From positions 1-64,000 of the forward strand of contig CAZOEO010000013.1 of assembly GCA_964578885.1 (NCBI GenBank): 64,000 nucleotides of DNA. The letters are read 5' to 3'. The DNA is from CAZRHR01 sp964578885 (lineage in GTDB: Bacteria > Bacteroidota > Bacteroidia > CAIKAF01). Positions 16,436-25,715 of the stretch are shown in pieces. Position 1 is the first letter of the stretch. The number at the start of each line of letters is the position of its first letter. A program made the position numbers and the translations under genes. The notes under the pieces are model-generated. The model saw nothing but the letters and a program-made list of their open reading frames with translations, had not been told where the DNA came from and searched no databases.

Positions 16436-17395
16436 TTATGGGACATGTATCAATTTTGTAACCCATTGTATTTGTTGATTGGATTCACCCATGATCCAAA
16501 TGGGACCAGAAGGCAAATCCGTTAAATCAATGAGTGTATCCGTCTGACCTTGTGGCCAAATAATTTCTTTCAGTTTCTTTCCGTCCATAGCAATCAGATG
16601 GAGTTTTCCGCCGGATATGGTCATGTCCGGAAATGCCAAACGGGTGACATCCCGGGCTGGATTGGGATACATGACCGGCTGTTGGCTGTTTTCTGTGAGG
16701 CCAAGTGAAAAATCGACAATGGGGAAAATGGCAAAATCGATGTTCAGTCCCCAGGTATGAAAGATGGGGCGCCATGCGCCGTTCCAAAATTCCCAGCTTT
16801 GTGCATGTCTGGGCGGATTCCCGTTTGTACTGCTGTAAAGTGCGATGGTGTCGCCGGCCACCAGACGCTGAAAACGCATCCCAACGGCATGGTTTCTGTT
16901 GACGGAACGTGGCGTGATGTTCCAGGTAAAAAGGTTTGGGCCAAAAATGGCACCTGTGTCTAAGTCGGCCAAAAGAAAAGTATCTCTGGCCCAAATGGTT
17001 CGTGGCACCACACGATTGGAATCGTACACGGTCGCAGCAGAGTCCATGTCCATCCACACCATGATGAGGCGGGACGAATCTTCCGGCGCAGACGTTTGGG
17101 TTTTACGGGCAAACCAGTACAAAAAACCGGTCACCGTATAGCTGTTGTTTTTCAAATGAAACTCCTGCAATTTGGCGGACTCTCCAAATCCGGAATTTCC
17201 ACTCACATAACCGCCGTTGGGCGAGGCGTATAGCGTGGGCGTAGCCTGAATAAAATGAGAATCCAGGGTATCCATTCCTGTTTTCTGGAAAGAGGAAGGA
17301 AAAACGGCGGAAACCGACAATGGTATAGATGGCTTTTGGGCGAAAAGACCAGAGGCAGATAAAAGCAGTCCTGAAAGAAGAAGGAAGTGTTTCAT
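16436..17395 (-). CDS. T9SS type A sorting domain-containing secreted protein
   Basis: A 319-residue exported protein with a signal peptide (MKHFLLLSGLLLSASGLFAQ), a beta-rich central part without a recognised domain, and a C-terminal T9SS sorting domain (about 240-319: MYPNPARDVTRLAF...GGKLHLIAMDGKKL...WVTKLIHVP). It is secreted across the outer membrane by T9SS. It overlaps the preceding T9SS gene by 4 bp and resembles it in layout (both have a central 'FYLVDVDT'-like beta region and CTD), suggesting a partner pair. Function unknown. Confidence 0.8.
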   Translation of the reverse strand: MKHFLLLSGLLLSASGLFAQKPSIPLSVSAVFPSSFQKTGMDTLDSHFIQATPTLYASPNGGYVSGNSGFGESAKLQEFHLKNNSYTVTGFLYWFARKTQTSAPEDSSRLIMVWMDMDSAATVYDSNRVVPRTIWARDTFLLADLDTGAIFGPNLFTWNITPRSVNRNHAVGMRFQRLVAGDTIALYSSTNGNPPRHAQSWEFWNGAWRPIFHTWGLNIDFAIFPIVDFSLGLTENSQQPVMYPNPARDVTRLAFPDMTISGGKLHLIAMDGKKLKEIIWPQGQTDTLIDLTDLPSGPIWIMGESNQQIQWVTKLIHVP

Positions 17396-18441
17396 GGCAA
17401 AAGGATGTAGGTCCGGACTTGTTTCCCGGCGTGTAAAAAATAAACGCCCGGAGGCAAAGCGGATGGCAAGGAATAATGCCCCGCATGATCGGGTTGAATA
17501 ACGCCGTGAATGCGTCCCTGCGCATCTGAAAAACGGACGCTGGTTTTTTCCGGCAGATGCCAGGTGAAATCACCATGGCCGGGATTGGGGAAAAGGGAGG
17601 AATGGGACGCGTCGTGGGATTCCAGCTGAAGCGTTGGGCCTTGCACAAACAAGCGCATGTTCCAGGTTTGCACCGGATTCGCGCCGTCCGTCAACGTATC
17701 GTACAGGTTATTTGCGTTGCAATCACTGTAGAAATCGCCACCTCCAGAGTTGGGCACCAGAAGTTCAAACCCGGCGTAATAGGCAAATGCTTGCGGGAAA
17801 AATCGACTTTTTACAGGTTTGGGCAGTCCCGGCGAGCACGCGCCGTCTGCGTTGGCTCCGGCGATTAAGTGGAGGGTGTCCGCTTGTGGATTTCCCCAAA
17901 ACCGCACGCGGATACCCACGGAGGTTTGTGCAGGAATGTCCTTTTGTTTTAAAAAGTAAAAAGGAGTGGGCGCGCCGCCGGCCAAACTTTGCGAGAGCAA
18001 CAATGTATCGGCATGCAGCACCTGAAGGGTTGGAAAACCTTGTTCATCCAACGTGACCACATCCACAATCAGTGTGTCGGTGGTGGCGGACGTTTTCACA
18101 TGTCTTAAGGTGATTTCCACTGAATCCAGCGTGTAGGCCAAAGGTTGTTTTGCCCGAAACTGCCGAAGCGTGTCTGCAGATACCAATGTATCGAATCCGG
18201 CGATGGCGTAGCGCATTTGGGCGCTGTCTGCCGGGAATCGCATATTGATGGGATAGGCACGCGCAAAAAAGCCGGACAGGTTTTCAGCAGAAAACAAATC
18301 CACGGCCCAGGCGTCTCCATTTTTTTCCGAGGGAAAGCCTGGCATGATCGGCTGTCCCTTTGCCGAAAACGGCCAGGTTTGTGCGCTCACACCAAAGGCA
18401 AGCACACCAATACACACCATGCCCAGGAAAAATCCTTTCAT
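17392..18441 (-). CDS. T9SS type A sorting domain-containing secreted protein
   Basis: 349 residues with a signal peptide (MKGFFLGMVCIGVLAFGVSAQ) and a C-terminal sorting domain (about 280-349: SLFPNPGHGDFTWHLP...GVIQPDHAGHYSLPSALPPGVYFLHAGKQVRTYILLP). The centre (about 25-270) is beta-rich with repeated 'DTLIVDVVTLD'-like strands; no known enzymatic motif is visible. It sits between a sugar epimerase gene and a second T9SS cargo gene, with 4-bp overlaps on both sides. This could mean a surface protein whose anchor sugar or glycan is made by the same operon, but that is inference. Confidence 0.8.
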   Translation of the reverse strand: MKGFFLGMVCIGVLAFGVSAQTWPFSAKGQPIMPGFPSEKNGDAWAVDLFSAENLSGFFARAYPINMRFPADSAQMRYAIAGFDTLVSADTLRQFRAKQPLAYTLDSVEITLRHVKTSATTDTLIVDVVTLDEQGFPTLQVLHADTLLLSQSLAGGAPTPFYFLKQKDIPAQTSVGIRVRFWGNPQADTLHLIAGANADGACSPGLPKPVKSRFFPQAFAYYAGFELLVPNSGGGDFYSDCNANNLYDTLTDGANPVQTWNMRLFVQGPTLQLESHDASHSSLFPNPGHGDFTWHLPEKTSVRFSDAQGRIHGVIQPDHAGHYSLPSALPPGVYFLHAGKQVRTYILLP

Positions 18442-19385
18442 CCCCGGATAAAACGCGTGTTTTTCAAAATGGTTTCGATGCCTTCGAGCAACGGCTTTCT
18501 GGGGCGTTGAAGCAGTTCGTCCATTTTAGACACATCCGGCAAACGGCGGGTCATATCTCCTTCCGGAAGGGGTGGAAGATGTTGGATAATCGAAGAGGAA
18601 CCGGTCGCTTGAATAATCGTTTTGGCCAACTCCAGAATGGTGATTTCCTGGTTGCCGCCCACATTCACTACATCGTTGACAAACAGATTTTTGTTGAATG
18701 CATTAAAACAGGCATCCACATTATCTTCCACGAAACAGAAGGTACGTGTTTGGGAGCCATCGCCATACACCGTAATCGGTTCGTTGTTCAGTGCGAGGTT
18801 AATGAAACGACTTACCACAAAGTCGCGGCTTTGTTTAGGTCCGTAGGTGTTGAAAAAACGGAAGATGGTATAATCCAAACCGAACTCCTGCTGATAAGAT
18901 TTTAAGAAGGATTCCCCCACATTTTTTACCACTGCATAAGGCAGACGGGAATTCAATGGCGTTGTTTTTTCATTTTGTGGAAACTCCACGGGTTCACCGT
19001 ACACTTCGGAAGATGAGCTGAAAAACACCCGTTGCACTCCTGTATTTTTAGAAAGAGAAAGGATGTTTTCGATACCGCGGATATCTTCCAGCACACTCAC
19101 CGGATTAGCCAGGGTTCTTTTTACACCAACCAGGGCGGCATAATGGAAGACGAAATCGAAGTGATAGCCGTAAAATACGGAAGAAATATCCTTGAAATTA
19201 TTTACGTTACACTTAATAAAGCGCACATTGGGCCCGGTGGGGCATTTATCCATGCTTCCGGTGCGAAGATTATCTACAATAACCACTAAATTATCTGGAT
19301 CTGCAGCCAGTTTATCTGCCATGCAAGAACCTACAAAACCGGCCCCCCCGGTAATAAGGATATGTTTTTTAAATGATGTTTTCAT
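18438..19385 (-). CDS. NAD-dependent epimerase/dehydratase (extended SDR)
   Basis: A 315-residue nucleotide-sugar enzyme. The NAD-binding TGGAGFVG is at residues 12-19 and the catalytic Ser region (SSSSEVYG) at 123-130, with Tyr150 and Lys154 as the YxxxK pair. The family converts UDP- or dTDP-sugars (epimerases, decarboxylases, dehydratases); overall it looks nearest to UDP-glucose 4-epimerase or UDP-glucuronate decarboxylase, but substrate cannot be read from sequence. It overlaps rfbA (upstream) and a T9SS gene (downstream) by 4 bp each, so it is translationally coupled in a polysaccharide-related operon. Confidence 0.85.
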   Translation of the reverse strand: MKTSFKKHILITGGAGFVGSCMADKLAADPDNLVVIVDNLRTGSMDKCPTGPNVRFIKCNVNNFKDISSVFYGYHFDFVFHYAALVGVKRTLANPVSVLEDIRGIENILSLSKNTGVQRVFFSSSSEVYGEPVEFPQNEKTTPLNSRLPYAVVKNVGESFLKSYQQEFGLDYTIFRFFNTYGPKQSRDFVVSRFINLALNNEPITVYGDGSQTRTFCFVEDNVDACFNAFNKNLFVNDVVNVGGNQEITILELAKTIIQATGSSSIIQHLPPLPEGDMTRRLPDVSKMDELLQRPRKPLLEGIETILKNTRFIRG

Positions 19386-20248
19386 GCGTTTTGTAAGATT
19401 TTTTGTAAGTACACGCCATAGCCGCTTTTCATGAGGGGTTGGGCAATTTTTTCTAATTGTTCGGTGGAAATATAGCCCATTTCCCAGGCAATTTCTTCAA
19501 CACAACCAATTTTCAAACCTTGCCGCTCTTCAATGACTTGTACATACTGAGAGGCTTGCATCAAAGAGGTGAACGTTCCTGTGTCCAGCCATGCCGTACC
19601 CCGGTCGAGGACTTCTACCCGGAGTTTTCCTTGTTCCAGATAAATGCGATTCACGTCGGTAATTTCATATTCACCCCGTGGGCTTGGAGCCAATTCCCTG
19701 GCAATTTTCACCACCTGATTGTCATAAAAATACAATCCGGGGACAGCGTAGGAAGATTTTGGTTGTAAAGGCTTTTCTTCGATAGACAAGACTTTTCCAT
19801 CGGGTCCAAATTCTACTACGCCGTAGCGTTCCGGGTCGCTTACGTGGTAGGCAAAAACCACGCCTCCATTGGGTTGTTGAAGGGTTTGGAGTTGTCGACC
19901 CAAACCGGTACCATGAAAAATATTATCTCCAAGCACCAATGCCACGGAATCGTTTCCTATAAAACTTTCGCCAATCACAAAGGCTTGTGCCAAGCCATTA
20001 GGCACTTCCTGAATTCTGTACTCAAACCGGCAGCCCAGTCTTGAGCCATCGCCCAAAAGTCGCATGAATCCTGCCTGGTCTTCCGGAGTGGTAATTATTA
20101 AAATCTCGCGAATGCCCGCCATCATTAACACCGACAAGGGATAATAAATCATCGGCTTGTCGTAAATGGGCATAAGTTGTTTGGAAATACCCTGCGTAAT
20201 TGGATACAAACGGGTTCCTGACCCACCGGCTAAAACAATTCCTTTCAT
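19382..20248 (-). CDS. rfbA: Glucose-1-phosphate thymidylyltransferase
   Basis: A 288-residue RmlA-type nucleotidyltransferase making dTDP-glucose from glucose-1-phosphate and dTTP, the first step to dTDP-rhamnose and related sugars. Signatures are the N-terminal GGSGTRLYP (8-16), KQLMPIYDKPMIYYPLS, the metal/nucleotide-binding LVLGDNIFHG, IEEKP and the late WLDTGTF. Length is typical. The rmlB, rmlC and rmlD partners are not in the window; the next gene is a different epimerase. It starts 3 bp after the MMPL gene. Confidence 0.95.
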   Translation of the reverse strand: MKGIVLAGGSGTRLYPITQGISKQLMPIYDKPMIYYPLSVLMMAGIREILIITTPEDQAGFMRLLGDGSRLGCRFEYRIQEVPNGLAQAFVIGESFIGNDSVALVLGDNIFHGTGLGRQLQTLQQPNGGVVFAYHVSDPERYGVVEFGPDGKVLSIEEKPLQPKSSYAVPGLYFYDNQVVKIARELAPSPRGEYEITDVNRIYLEQGKLRVEVLDRGTAWLDTGTFTSLMQASQYVQVIEERQGLKIGCVEEIAWEMGYISTEQLEKIAQPLMKSGYGVYLQKILQNA

Positions 20249-20251
20249 AGC

Positions 20252-22657
20252 TTAATGATCATTCAATTCATGGTTTCCGGAAGTTGTTGGCGCATCATTT
20301 GAAATAGGCGCCCTTTCCTCCTCTACTTCTTCTAGTGTATTATAACTCGCGTACTGGTTATCCATTTCTTTCTTTTGCAGGGAAATGAGCAAGGACGGCA
20401 AAAGCGTCAGGTTGGTAATCATGGCCACGAGCAAGGTCATGGAAACCAAAATACCCAGGGCCACTGTCCCGCCGAATTCCGAGCCTATGAATATAGAAAA
20501 TCCGAAGAAAAGAATCACAGAGGTGTAAGCCATGCTTAATGCGGTATCGTTTAATGCCTTATGCACAGCAGGTCGAATATACCCTTTCATCAGTTTTAAA
20601 TCCTGGCGGTATTTCGATAAAAAGTGAATGGTATCATCTACAGAAATGCCAAAAGCCACAGAAAAAATGAGGGAAGTTGAGGCTTTCAGCGGAATGCCAA
20701 ACCATCCCATGATGCCGGCAGTAAACAGCAGCGGAATAAAATTGGGCAAAATGGAAATAAGGGCCATTTTAATGCTTCTGAACATCACAGCCATAATCAA
20801 GGCAATGAGTAAAATGGCCAACAAAAGACTCATGACTAAATTTTTAACCAAATAGTCGGTGGCCTGTAGCATCACGATGCCGGCGCCGGTCAGCACCACA
20901 GTTTCTCCGGTTTCCCCAAATACTTGCTGCGCCATATCCATCATTTTGGCTTTAATGGCGTGCATTTCGTAAGTGCCCATGTCTTCCATCCTGGCCTGAA
21001 TCCGCATGATTTGTTTGGTCGAATCCATGTAGGATTTGGTGAGGGGGAGGGCCGTTTCTTTTTGGGAACCACTGAGGTATCGGCCAAGTAGGGACAAATC
21101 CAGTGAAGAAGGAAGCACGTACGCTTCCGGTAAATTGCTGTAAAGTGCTTGATTTCCTGTTTTTACCAGTTCAATCATGCTCATTGGCCGAGACAATGCC
21201 GGTAGGGTCTGTAAGCTGTCCTGAAAGGCTTCGATTCGCCGCCAGAATTTTAAATCTTTGCTCGCACCGCCTGGTTTTCCACAATCTACCATCACTTCAA
21301 TGGGCATGACGCCACCAAAATGGGTTTCAAAAAAACGCAAATCATCAAACGTTCTGGAATTTTTTGGAATGTCGTCGGACATTTTTCCACTTGGAACAAT
21401 CCGCATGGCACCCAAGATGGAGAAAATGGTTAAAGCACTGATGGACAGATAAATGTATTTTCTTCTGCGTGCCACATGAAATGTGAGCCAAGCCGTAAGC
21501 ATGCTGGTGCCTTTTCGTTTTAAATGGTGTAAATGGCGGTGCTTGGGTGGTGGGAAAAGGGAAAAAAGAATAGGAATGAGGACGATGGAAAGTAAGAAAA
21601 GGGAAAAAACGGAAGCGGAAGCCAGCAGGCCAAACTCCACGAGCAGTCGGCTATTGGTGCTAATAAGGGTGCCAAAACCGATGGCGGTGGTTGCGTTGGT
21701 TAGAAAAATGGACCTGCCGGTCTTTTGTATCACCCGCGTTAATCCACGCATTTTGTTGCCATGAAGCAAAAATTCCTGGTGAAATTTGGTGATCATGTAC
21801 ACGGCATTTGGCACACCAATCACAATCATGAGCGGAGGAATGAGTCCGGTAAGCGTCGTGATTTTAAACCCAAAAAGGACCAATAAGCCGCTGCTCCATG
21901 CAATGCCTGTGGCCACCACGAGCAATGGAATAATAATCGCAATGGCAGACCGAAAGAACAAAAACAACACCAATGAAGTCATGACTGCGGCCAGCAGGGT
22001 GAACAAAAGAATTTCTTTTTTCGAGCGACGGATGGAGTCCGTACGGATAAAAGGCAAGCCGGAGATATGAAGTTCTGTGCCCGTATTTTTTTCAAAATAA
22101 GCCAACTCTCTTTCGATATCAGAAATCAGTGGTTCACGGGCTTTGCTGTTTACGATGGATGGGTCAAGGCCCGCCATTAAAACAAAAATGCGGTGGTTTT
22201 TATCCCAAAGTACATCCTGATAAGCGGGCGCCAATTGCAATTGGCGGTTTAGTTCCGCTTGATTATGAATGATATCCGGGTTGAAAAGAGGCTTTGTTTC
22301 AAACGCGCGGAGACTATCGTTTCGGTGAATGGTTTGGGCGGATAAAGCCGAAAGAGTCCACTGAACCGAAGGAATGGCACGAAGTTGCGCTTCCATGCGA
22401 ATCCATTCCGACGCACAACAAGACATAAAATCGTCGCTTTCCAACGCCATGAAAACCACGTTGGCCTCCTCGCCAAATCGTTCTTGAAACAAGTGGTAAT
22501 CGATGGCAACAGGTTCAGAAGCAGGCAAGACCTCTCCTGGTTTATAACTCATTTCTGCGCGCGTAGCCAGCAGCCCTAATGCCGCCGTTAGCACGCCCGT
22601 AGCCACCAGCAGCGAAATCCGTTGCCGGAGAATGAAAGATGCGACCTTACTCCACAT
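20252..22657 (-). CDS. MMPL-type RND transporter
   Basis: About 801 residues from ATG 22657 (MWSKVASFILRQRISLLVATGVL), with two halves each of an N-terminal helix, a large periplasmic loop and a cluster of about five to six membrane helices (around residues 220-370 and 620-770). This is the pattern of the MMPL/SSD branch of the RND superfamily, which moves lipids or hydrophobic compounds. Motifs VVATGIAWSSGLLVLFG, GVPNAVYMITKFHQEF and GISVDDTIHFLSKYRQDL fit the conserved 'D-x-x-I/V-x-x-x-x-x-R/K' transmembrane signature in each half. It is divergent from a LolC/FtsX-type gene with a 70-bp gap. Substrate unknown. Confidence 0.9.
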   Translation of the reverse strand: MWSKVASFILRQRISLLVATGVLTAALGLLATRAEMSYKPGEVLPASEPVAIDYHLFQERFGEEANVVFMALESDDFMSCCASEWIRMEAQLRAIPSVQWTLSALSAQTIHRNDSLRAFETKPLFNPDIIHNQAELNRQLQLAPAYQDVLWDKNHRIFVLMAGLDPSIVNSKAREPLISDIERELAYFEKNTGTELHISGLPFIRTDSIRRSKKEILLFTLLAAVMTSLVLFLFFRSAIAIIIPLLVVATGIAWSSGLLVLFGFKITTLTGLIPPLMIVIGVPNAVYMITKFHQEFLLHGNKMRGLTRVIQKTGRSIFLTNATTAIGFGTLISTNSRLLVEFGLLASASVFSLFLLSIVLIPILFSLFPPPKHRHLHHLKRKGTSMLTAWLTFHVARRRKYIYLSISALTIFSILGAMRIVPSGKMSDDIPKNSRTFDDLRFFETHFGGVMPIEVMVDCGKPGGASKDLKFWRRIEAFQDSLQTLPALSRPMSMIELVKTGNQALYSNLPEAYVLPSSLDLSLLGRYLSGSQKETALPLTKSYMDSTKQIMRIQARMEDMGTYEMHAIKAKMMDMAQQVFGETGETVVLTGAGIVMLQATDYLVKNLVMSLLLAILLIALIMAVMFRSIKMALISILPNFIPLLFTAGIMGWFGIPLKASTSLIFSVAFGISVDDTIHFLSKYRQDLKLMKGYIRPAVHKALNDTALSMAYTSVILFFGFSIFIGSEFGGTVALGILVSMTLLVAMITNLTLLPSLLISLQKKEMDNQYASYNTLEEVEEERAPISNDAPTTSGNHELNDH

Positions 22658-22670
22658 GAAATTCTGGGCA

Positions 22671-22678
22671 CGAAGGTA
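22671..22678 (-). promoter_or_regulatory. Putative -7 box for the MMPL operon
   Basis: Minus-strand TACCTTCG (TAnnTTnG), 13 nt before ATG 22657. It supports that start over the codon at 22702, which would overlap or precede the box. Confidence 0.4.
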
Positions 22679-22727
22679 CATAAACCAAGGTTTGGATTTC
22701 AACCAAAATAATTTTCATCTTTACACC

Positions 22728-23921
22728 ATGGGCCGTTTCCTATTTTCTTTGCGTCTGGCCTGGCGGTATCTGGTCTCAAGAAAGTCCAGAAATGTAGTGC
22801 ACATGATCACCGGACTCTCCTTAGGTGCCATCTTTGTGGTGTCTGCCGCGTTGGTCGTGATTCTTTCTGCATTTAATGGACTGGAAGACAAAATTGTAGC
22901 TTCGTTGAATGTCCTGGATCCGCCCCTGTTGGCCATTCCTGTTTCGGGTAAAACGGCTGCCGTATCGCCGGAACAATGGAACCAACTCCTGGCGTTGCCC
23001 GAAGTGCAAGGCGTGTCCCGTATTTTGGAAGAAAGCGTCCTGTTAATGTATGGCAGCGAGCAAATGGTCGCTGTGGTGCGCGGTGTGGATGAACATTATC
23101 TGGATCTTTTTCAGTTTTCCAATCACATGGTAGAAGGTGAAGCCGCTCTTTTTTCCCGCGGAAATCCCGGTGCATTGATGGGGGAAGCCCTCGCCGACCG
23201 ATTGGGATTAAGAATCGATGATCCCTTTACCCGCTTGCAACTCTACGCCCCAAAATCTGGAAAAGTAGATCTTTTTCAACCTTTCCGGGAACTGGTGCTT
23301 CCGCCTGCCGGCGTGTTCTTTATTCCGCAGGAAGCCAATCGGAATTTATGTCTGATTCCATTAGAAGCCGCCGCACAGTTATTCGGGAAAAAAGGAGAAG
23401 TATCGGCCCTGCATCTGGTGACAAAGCCTGGTAAATCCGTGCGAAAATTGAAACCGGTGGTGGCAGAAATATTAGGCGAGAACTGGATGCTTCAGGATCG
23501 GTTAGAGCAGCATGAAGCCATTCATAAAATTTTACGGGCCGAAAAACTGATGGTACTGCTGATTGTGGGATTTATCTTGTTGATTGCCAGTTTCAATCTA
23601 ATTTCTGTTCAAACCCTTTTGCTCGTGGAAAAGCAAAAGGATTTACGCATCCTCTGGTCCATGGGCGCCGAATGGGCAGATATTCGAAAGATTTTCATGT
23701 TGTTAGGTACTTTAGTAAGTGCGTTGGGTGGATTTTTTGGTGTCATTTTCGGTTTGGTTATTGTTGGCCTGCAATGGTGGACCGGCTGGTATCGGTTAAA
23801 TGAGGTGGAAGCCTATCCGGTGGTGGTGAAAGGAATGGATGTGTTGGTGGTGCTGACCATGGTGATGTCGTTGGGAGCTTTGGTTTCCTGGTGGCGCATG
23901 AGAAATGTAGATTTGTCCTAA
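22728..23921 (+). CDS. LolC/FtsX-type ABC transporter permease
   Basis: About 397 residues from ATG 22728 (MGRFLFSLRLAWRYLVSRKSRN), the typical opening of lipoprotein-releasing (LolC/LolE) permeases. An N-terminal helix (about 28-50, GLSLGAIFVVSAALVVILSAFNGLEDKI) is followed by a large periplasmic MacB-like domain and three C-terminal helices (about 280-390). It should work with an ATPase (LolD-like), which is not adjacent. The likely role is moving lipoproteins out of the inner membrane or another FtsX-family process. A CATCTTTA box 4 nt before the ATG supports this start. Confidence 0.85.
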   Translation: MGRFLFSLRLAWRYLVSRKSRNVVHMITGLSLGAIFVVSAALVVILSAFNGLEDKIVASLNVLDPPLLAIPVSGKTAAVSPEQWNQLLALPEVQGVSRILEESVLLMYGSEQMVAVVRGVDEHYLDLFQFSNHMVEGEAALFSRGNPGALMGEALADRLGLRIDDPFTRLQLYAPKSGKVDLFQPFRELVLPPAGVFFIPQEANRNLCLIPLEAAAQLFGKKGEVSALHLVTKPGKSVRKLKPVVAEILGENWMLQDRLEQHEAIHKILRAEKLMVLLIVGFILLIASFNLISVQTLLLVEKQKDLRILWSMGAEWADIRKIFMLLGTLVSALGGFFGVIFGLVIVGLQWWTGWYRLNEVEAYPVVVKGMDVLVVLTMVMSLGALVSWWRMRNVDLS

Positions 23922-23993
23922 GTAATCCTTTTTCCCGAAACGTCGACTTACAGGATTCTTAGAGATTTTTGTTATCATTTTAAGGGCAAGCTG

Positions 23994-24001
23994 TATCTTT
24001 C
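23994..24001 (+). promoter_or_regulatory. Putative -7 box abutting the start at 24006
   Basis: TATCTTTC followed by ATTC and ATG 24006 (4-nt gap). A TTG lies about 22 nt upstream of the box (23969-23971), which could be the -33 element. Confidence 0.55.
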
Positions 24002-24005
24002 ATTC

Positions 24006-25568
24006 ATGAAAAATTTTCTTGTAATCAGTTTGTTCAGTCTTTTTTCATCTGCCCTGTCTGCCCAGCAGCCCACATGGTCGGAACAAATTGCCTGTATTTC
24101 TTTTTCCCGTTGCACACCTTGTCATCATCCGGGTGGGCCGGCGCCTTTTTCCATGATGACGTATGCCGACGTGTTTCCGGCCCGGTTTGCCATTCGGAAT
24201 GCGGTACAAACGAAGTTTATGCCACCATGGCCTCCCGATCCCACCTATGCCCGACACGCCTTTGAGCGCGCGTTAACCCAATCTGAAATAGATGAAATCG
24301 TCCTTTGGGTAAACCAAGGCGCGCCCGAAGGAAATCCTGCCAATTTGCCCTCGCCGCCTGCGTATAACAACGCCTCACAATTGACGCAAGTGAGCTGGAC
24401 CGGCAGAATGCCCGAGTACACCAACACCATTTCCGGGGAAGATTATCGCTGTTTCCTGATTCCTGTGAACAATGCCACACCTCAAACCATTACGGCGGTG
24501 GAAGTAGTTCCGGGTAATACATCCATGGTGCACCATGTGTTGGTGTATCAGGACAATTCCTCCACGCCGGCACAACTGGATGCGGCGGATCCGCTTCCGG
24601 GATATTCCAATTTCGGAGGCGTGGGAAGTCCGAATGCCAAATTGATTGGCGCATGGGTTCCCGGTTCTTCGCCGATGGTTTTTCCCGCCGGCACCGGCAT
24701 CCCCATTCCCGCCAACGGGCAAATTGTGATTCAAGTCCATTATCCGGTCGGAACGCTCAATAAAACAGATTCTACCCGCATCAATCTGACCTTTGGCAGT
24801 GGCGGTTTGCGCGAAATCGCTTTGGATCCGGCCCTGAATCACTACACCAATCTGAACGAACCATTGGCCATCCCTCCGGGACAAATCAAATCCTTTTATG
24901 CAGAGCGAACCATTCCTGTGCCGGTTACCCTTTTATCCGTAGCGCCACACATGCATTTACTTGGGAAATCCATTAAAGTATTTGCCGTAAAACCCAACAA
25001 CGATACGGTGCCCCTGATTCACATCCCTAAATGGGATTTTGCCTGGCAAGGATCTTACGATTTAAAGCGTGCCGTTACGTTTCCCGCGGGCACAAAAATT
25101 CGTGCCGAAGCCGTATACGACAACACCTCTGCGAATCCATGGAATCCAAGCAATCCACCCCAATGGGTTTATGCCGGTGAAGCCACCACCGATGAAATGA
25201 TGGTGGTGTATTTTTCTTATCTGATTCCTTCCTTTGCGGCCGATACGAATATCGTGATAGATCCACATGATACCCAACCGACCTGGATGGGTTGTGAATT
25301 CCTGGGCGAATCCACTTTTTCGCCTGTTGCATCCATTCAGGTGTATCCACAACCTGCCCGGTCAGAAGTGCATTTAACAGGCTGGCCCGCTTATTTTACG
25401 AGTGACATACTCGTGTATCAAATGTTGGGGAAAAAAGTTTGGGAAGGGCGCCTGGAGGCCGATGAAACAGGTAAGGCAACCTTATCCTTTCCCGGTTTGG
25501 CTTCTGGAAAATATGTGGTTTGGCTCGCCAAAACAGGACAAAGGATTCCTGTCATGTTGGTGGAGTAA
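24006..25568 (+). CDS. Cytochrome c-like / copper type II monooxygenase-like protein with T9SS domain
   Basis: 520 residues with a signal peptide (1-20). A haem-c site CTPCH (residues 36-40) opens a cytochrome-like segment that ends MPPWPPDPTY...LTQSEIDEIVLWVNQGAPEG. The middle (about 120-425) resembles ascorbate-dependent copper type II monooxygenases of the peptidylglycine hydroxylating type: SMVHHVLVYQD, QIVIQVHYP and APHMHLLGKSIKVFA carry the expected His/Met copper ligands. The C terminus (about 445-520, VYPQPARSEVHLTGW... GKYVVWLAKTGQRIPVMLVE) is a T9SS sorting domain. An exported redox enzyme at the cell surface is the likely role; the substrate is not predictable. It has its own promoter box at 23994. 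Confidence 0.85.
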   Translation: MKNFLVISLFSLFSSALSAQQPTWSEQIACISFSRCTPCHHPGGPAPFSMMTYADVFPARFAIRNAVQTKFMPPWPPDPTYARHAFERALTQSEIDEIVLWVNQGAPEGNPANLPSPPAYNNASQLTQVSWTGRMPEYTNTISGEDYRCFLIPVNNATPQTITAVEVVPGNTSMVHHVLVYQDNSSTPAQLDAADPLPGYSNFGGVGSPNAKLIGAWVPGSSPMVFPAGTGIPIPANGQIVIQVHYPVGTLNKTDSTRINLTFGSGGLREIALDPALNHYTNLNEPLAIPPGQIKSFYAERTIPVPVTLLSVAPHMHLLGKSIKVFAVKPNNDTVPLIHIPKWDFAWQGSYDLKRAVTFPAGTKIRAEAVYDNTSANPWNPSNPPQWVYAGEATTDEMMVVYFSYLIPSFAADTNIVIDPHDTQPTWMGCEFLGESTFSPVASIQVYPQPARSEVHLTGWPAYFTSDILVYQMLGKKVWEGRLEADETGKATLSFPGLASGKYVVWLAKTGQRIPVMLVE

Positions 25569-25715
25569 GAGCGATGAGATCCTGCTTCCGGAGAAAGCGA
25601 GATACATAAAACGTTTCAGCCCTCATATTTTCATTCCGTTTTTAAAGGGGGGAAGGCACCGTTTCCTGCTTTCTATCCCGAACAGAATCCGTAATTTGTA
25701 CCAAATTCTAAAGGT

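Noticed and set aside
15124..18905. Plus-strand frames opposite the GSCFA, T9SS and epimerase genes
   Set aside because: Shadows of well-supported minus-strand genes with signal peptides, sorting domains or catalytic motifs.
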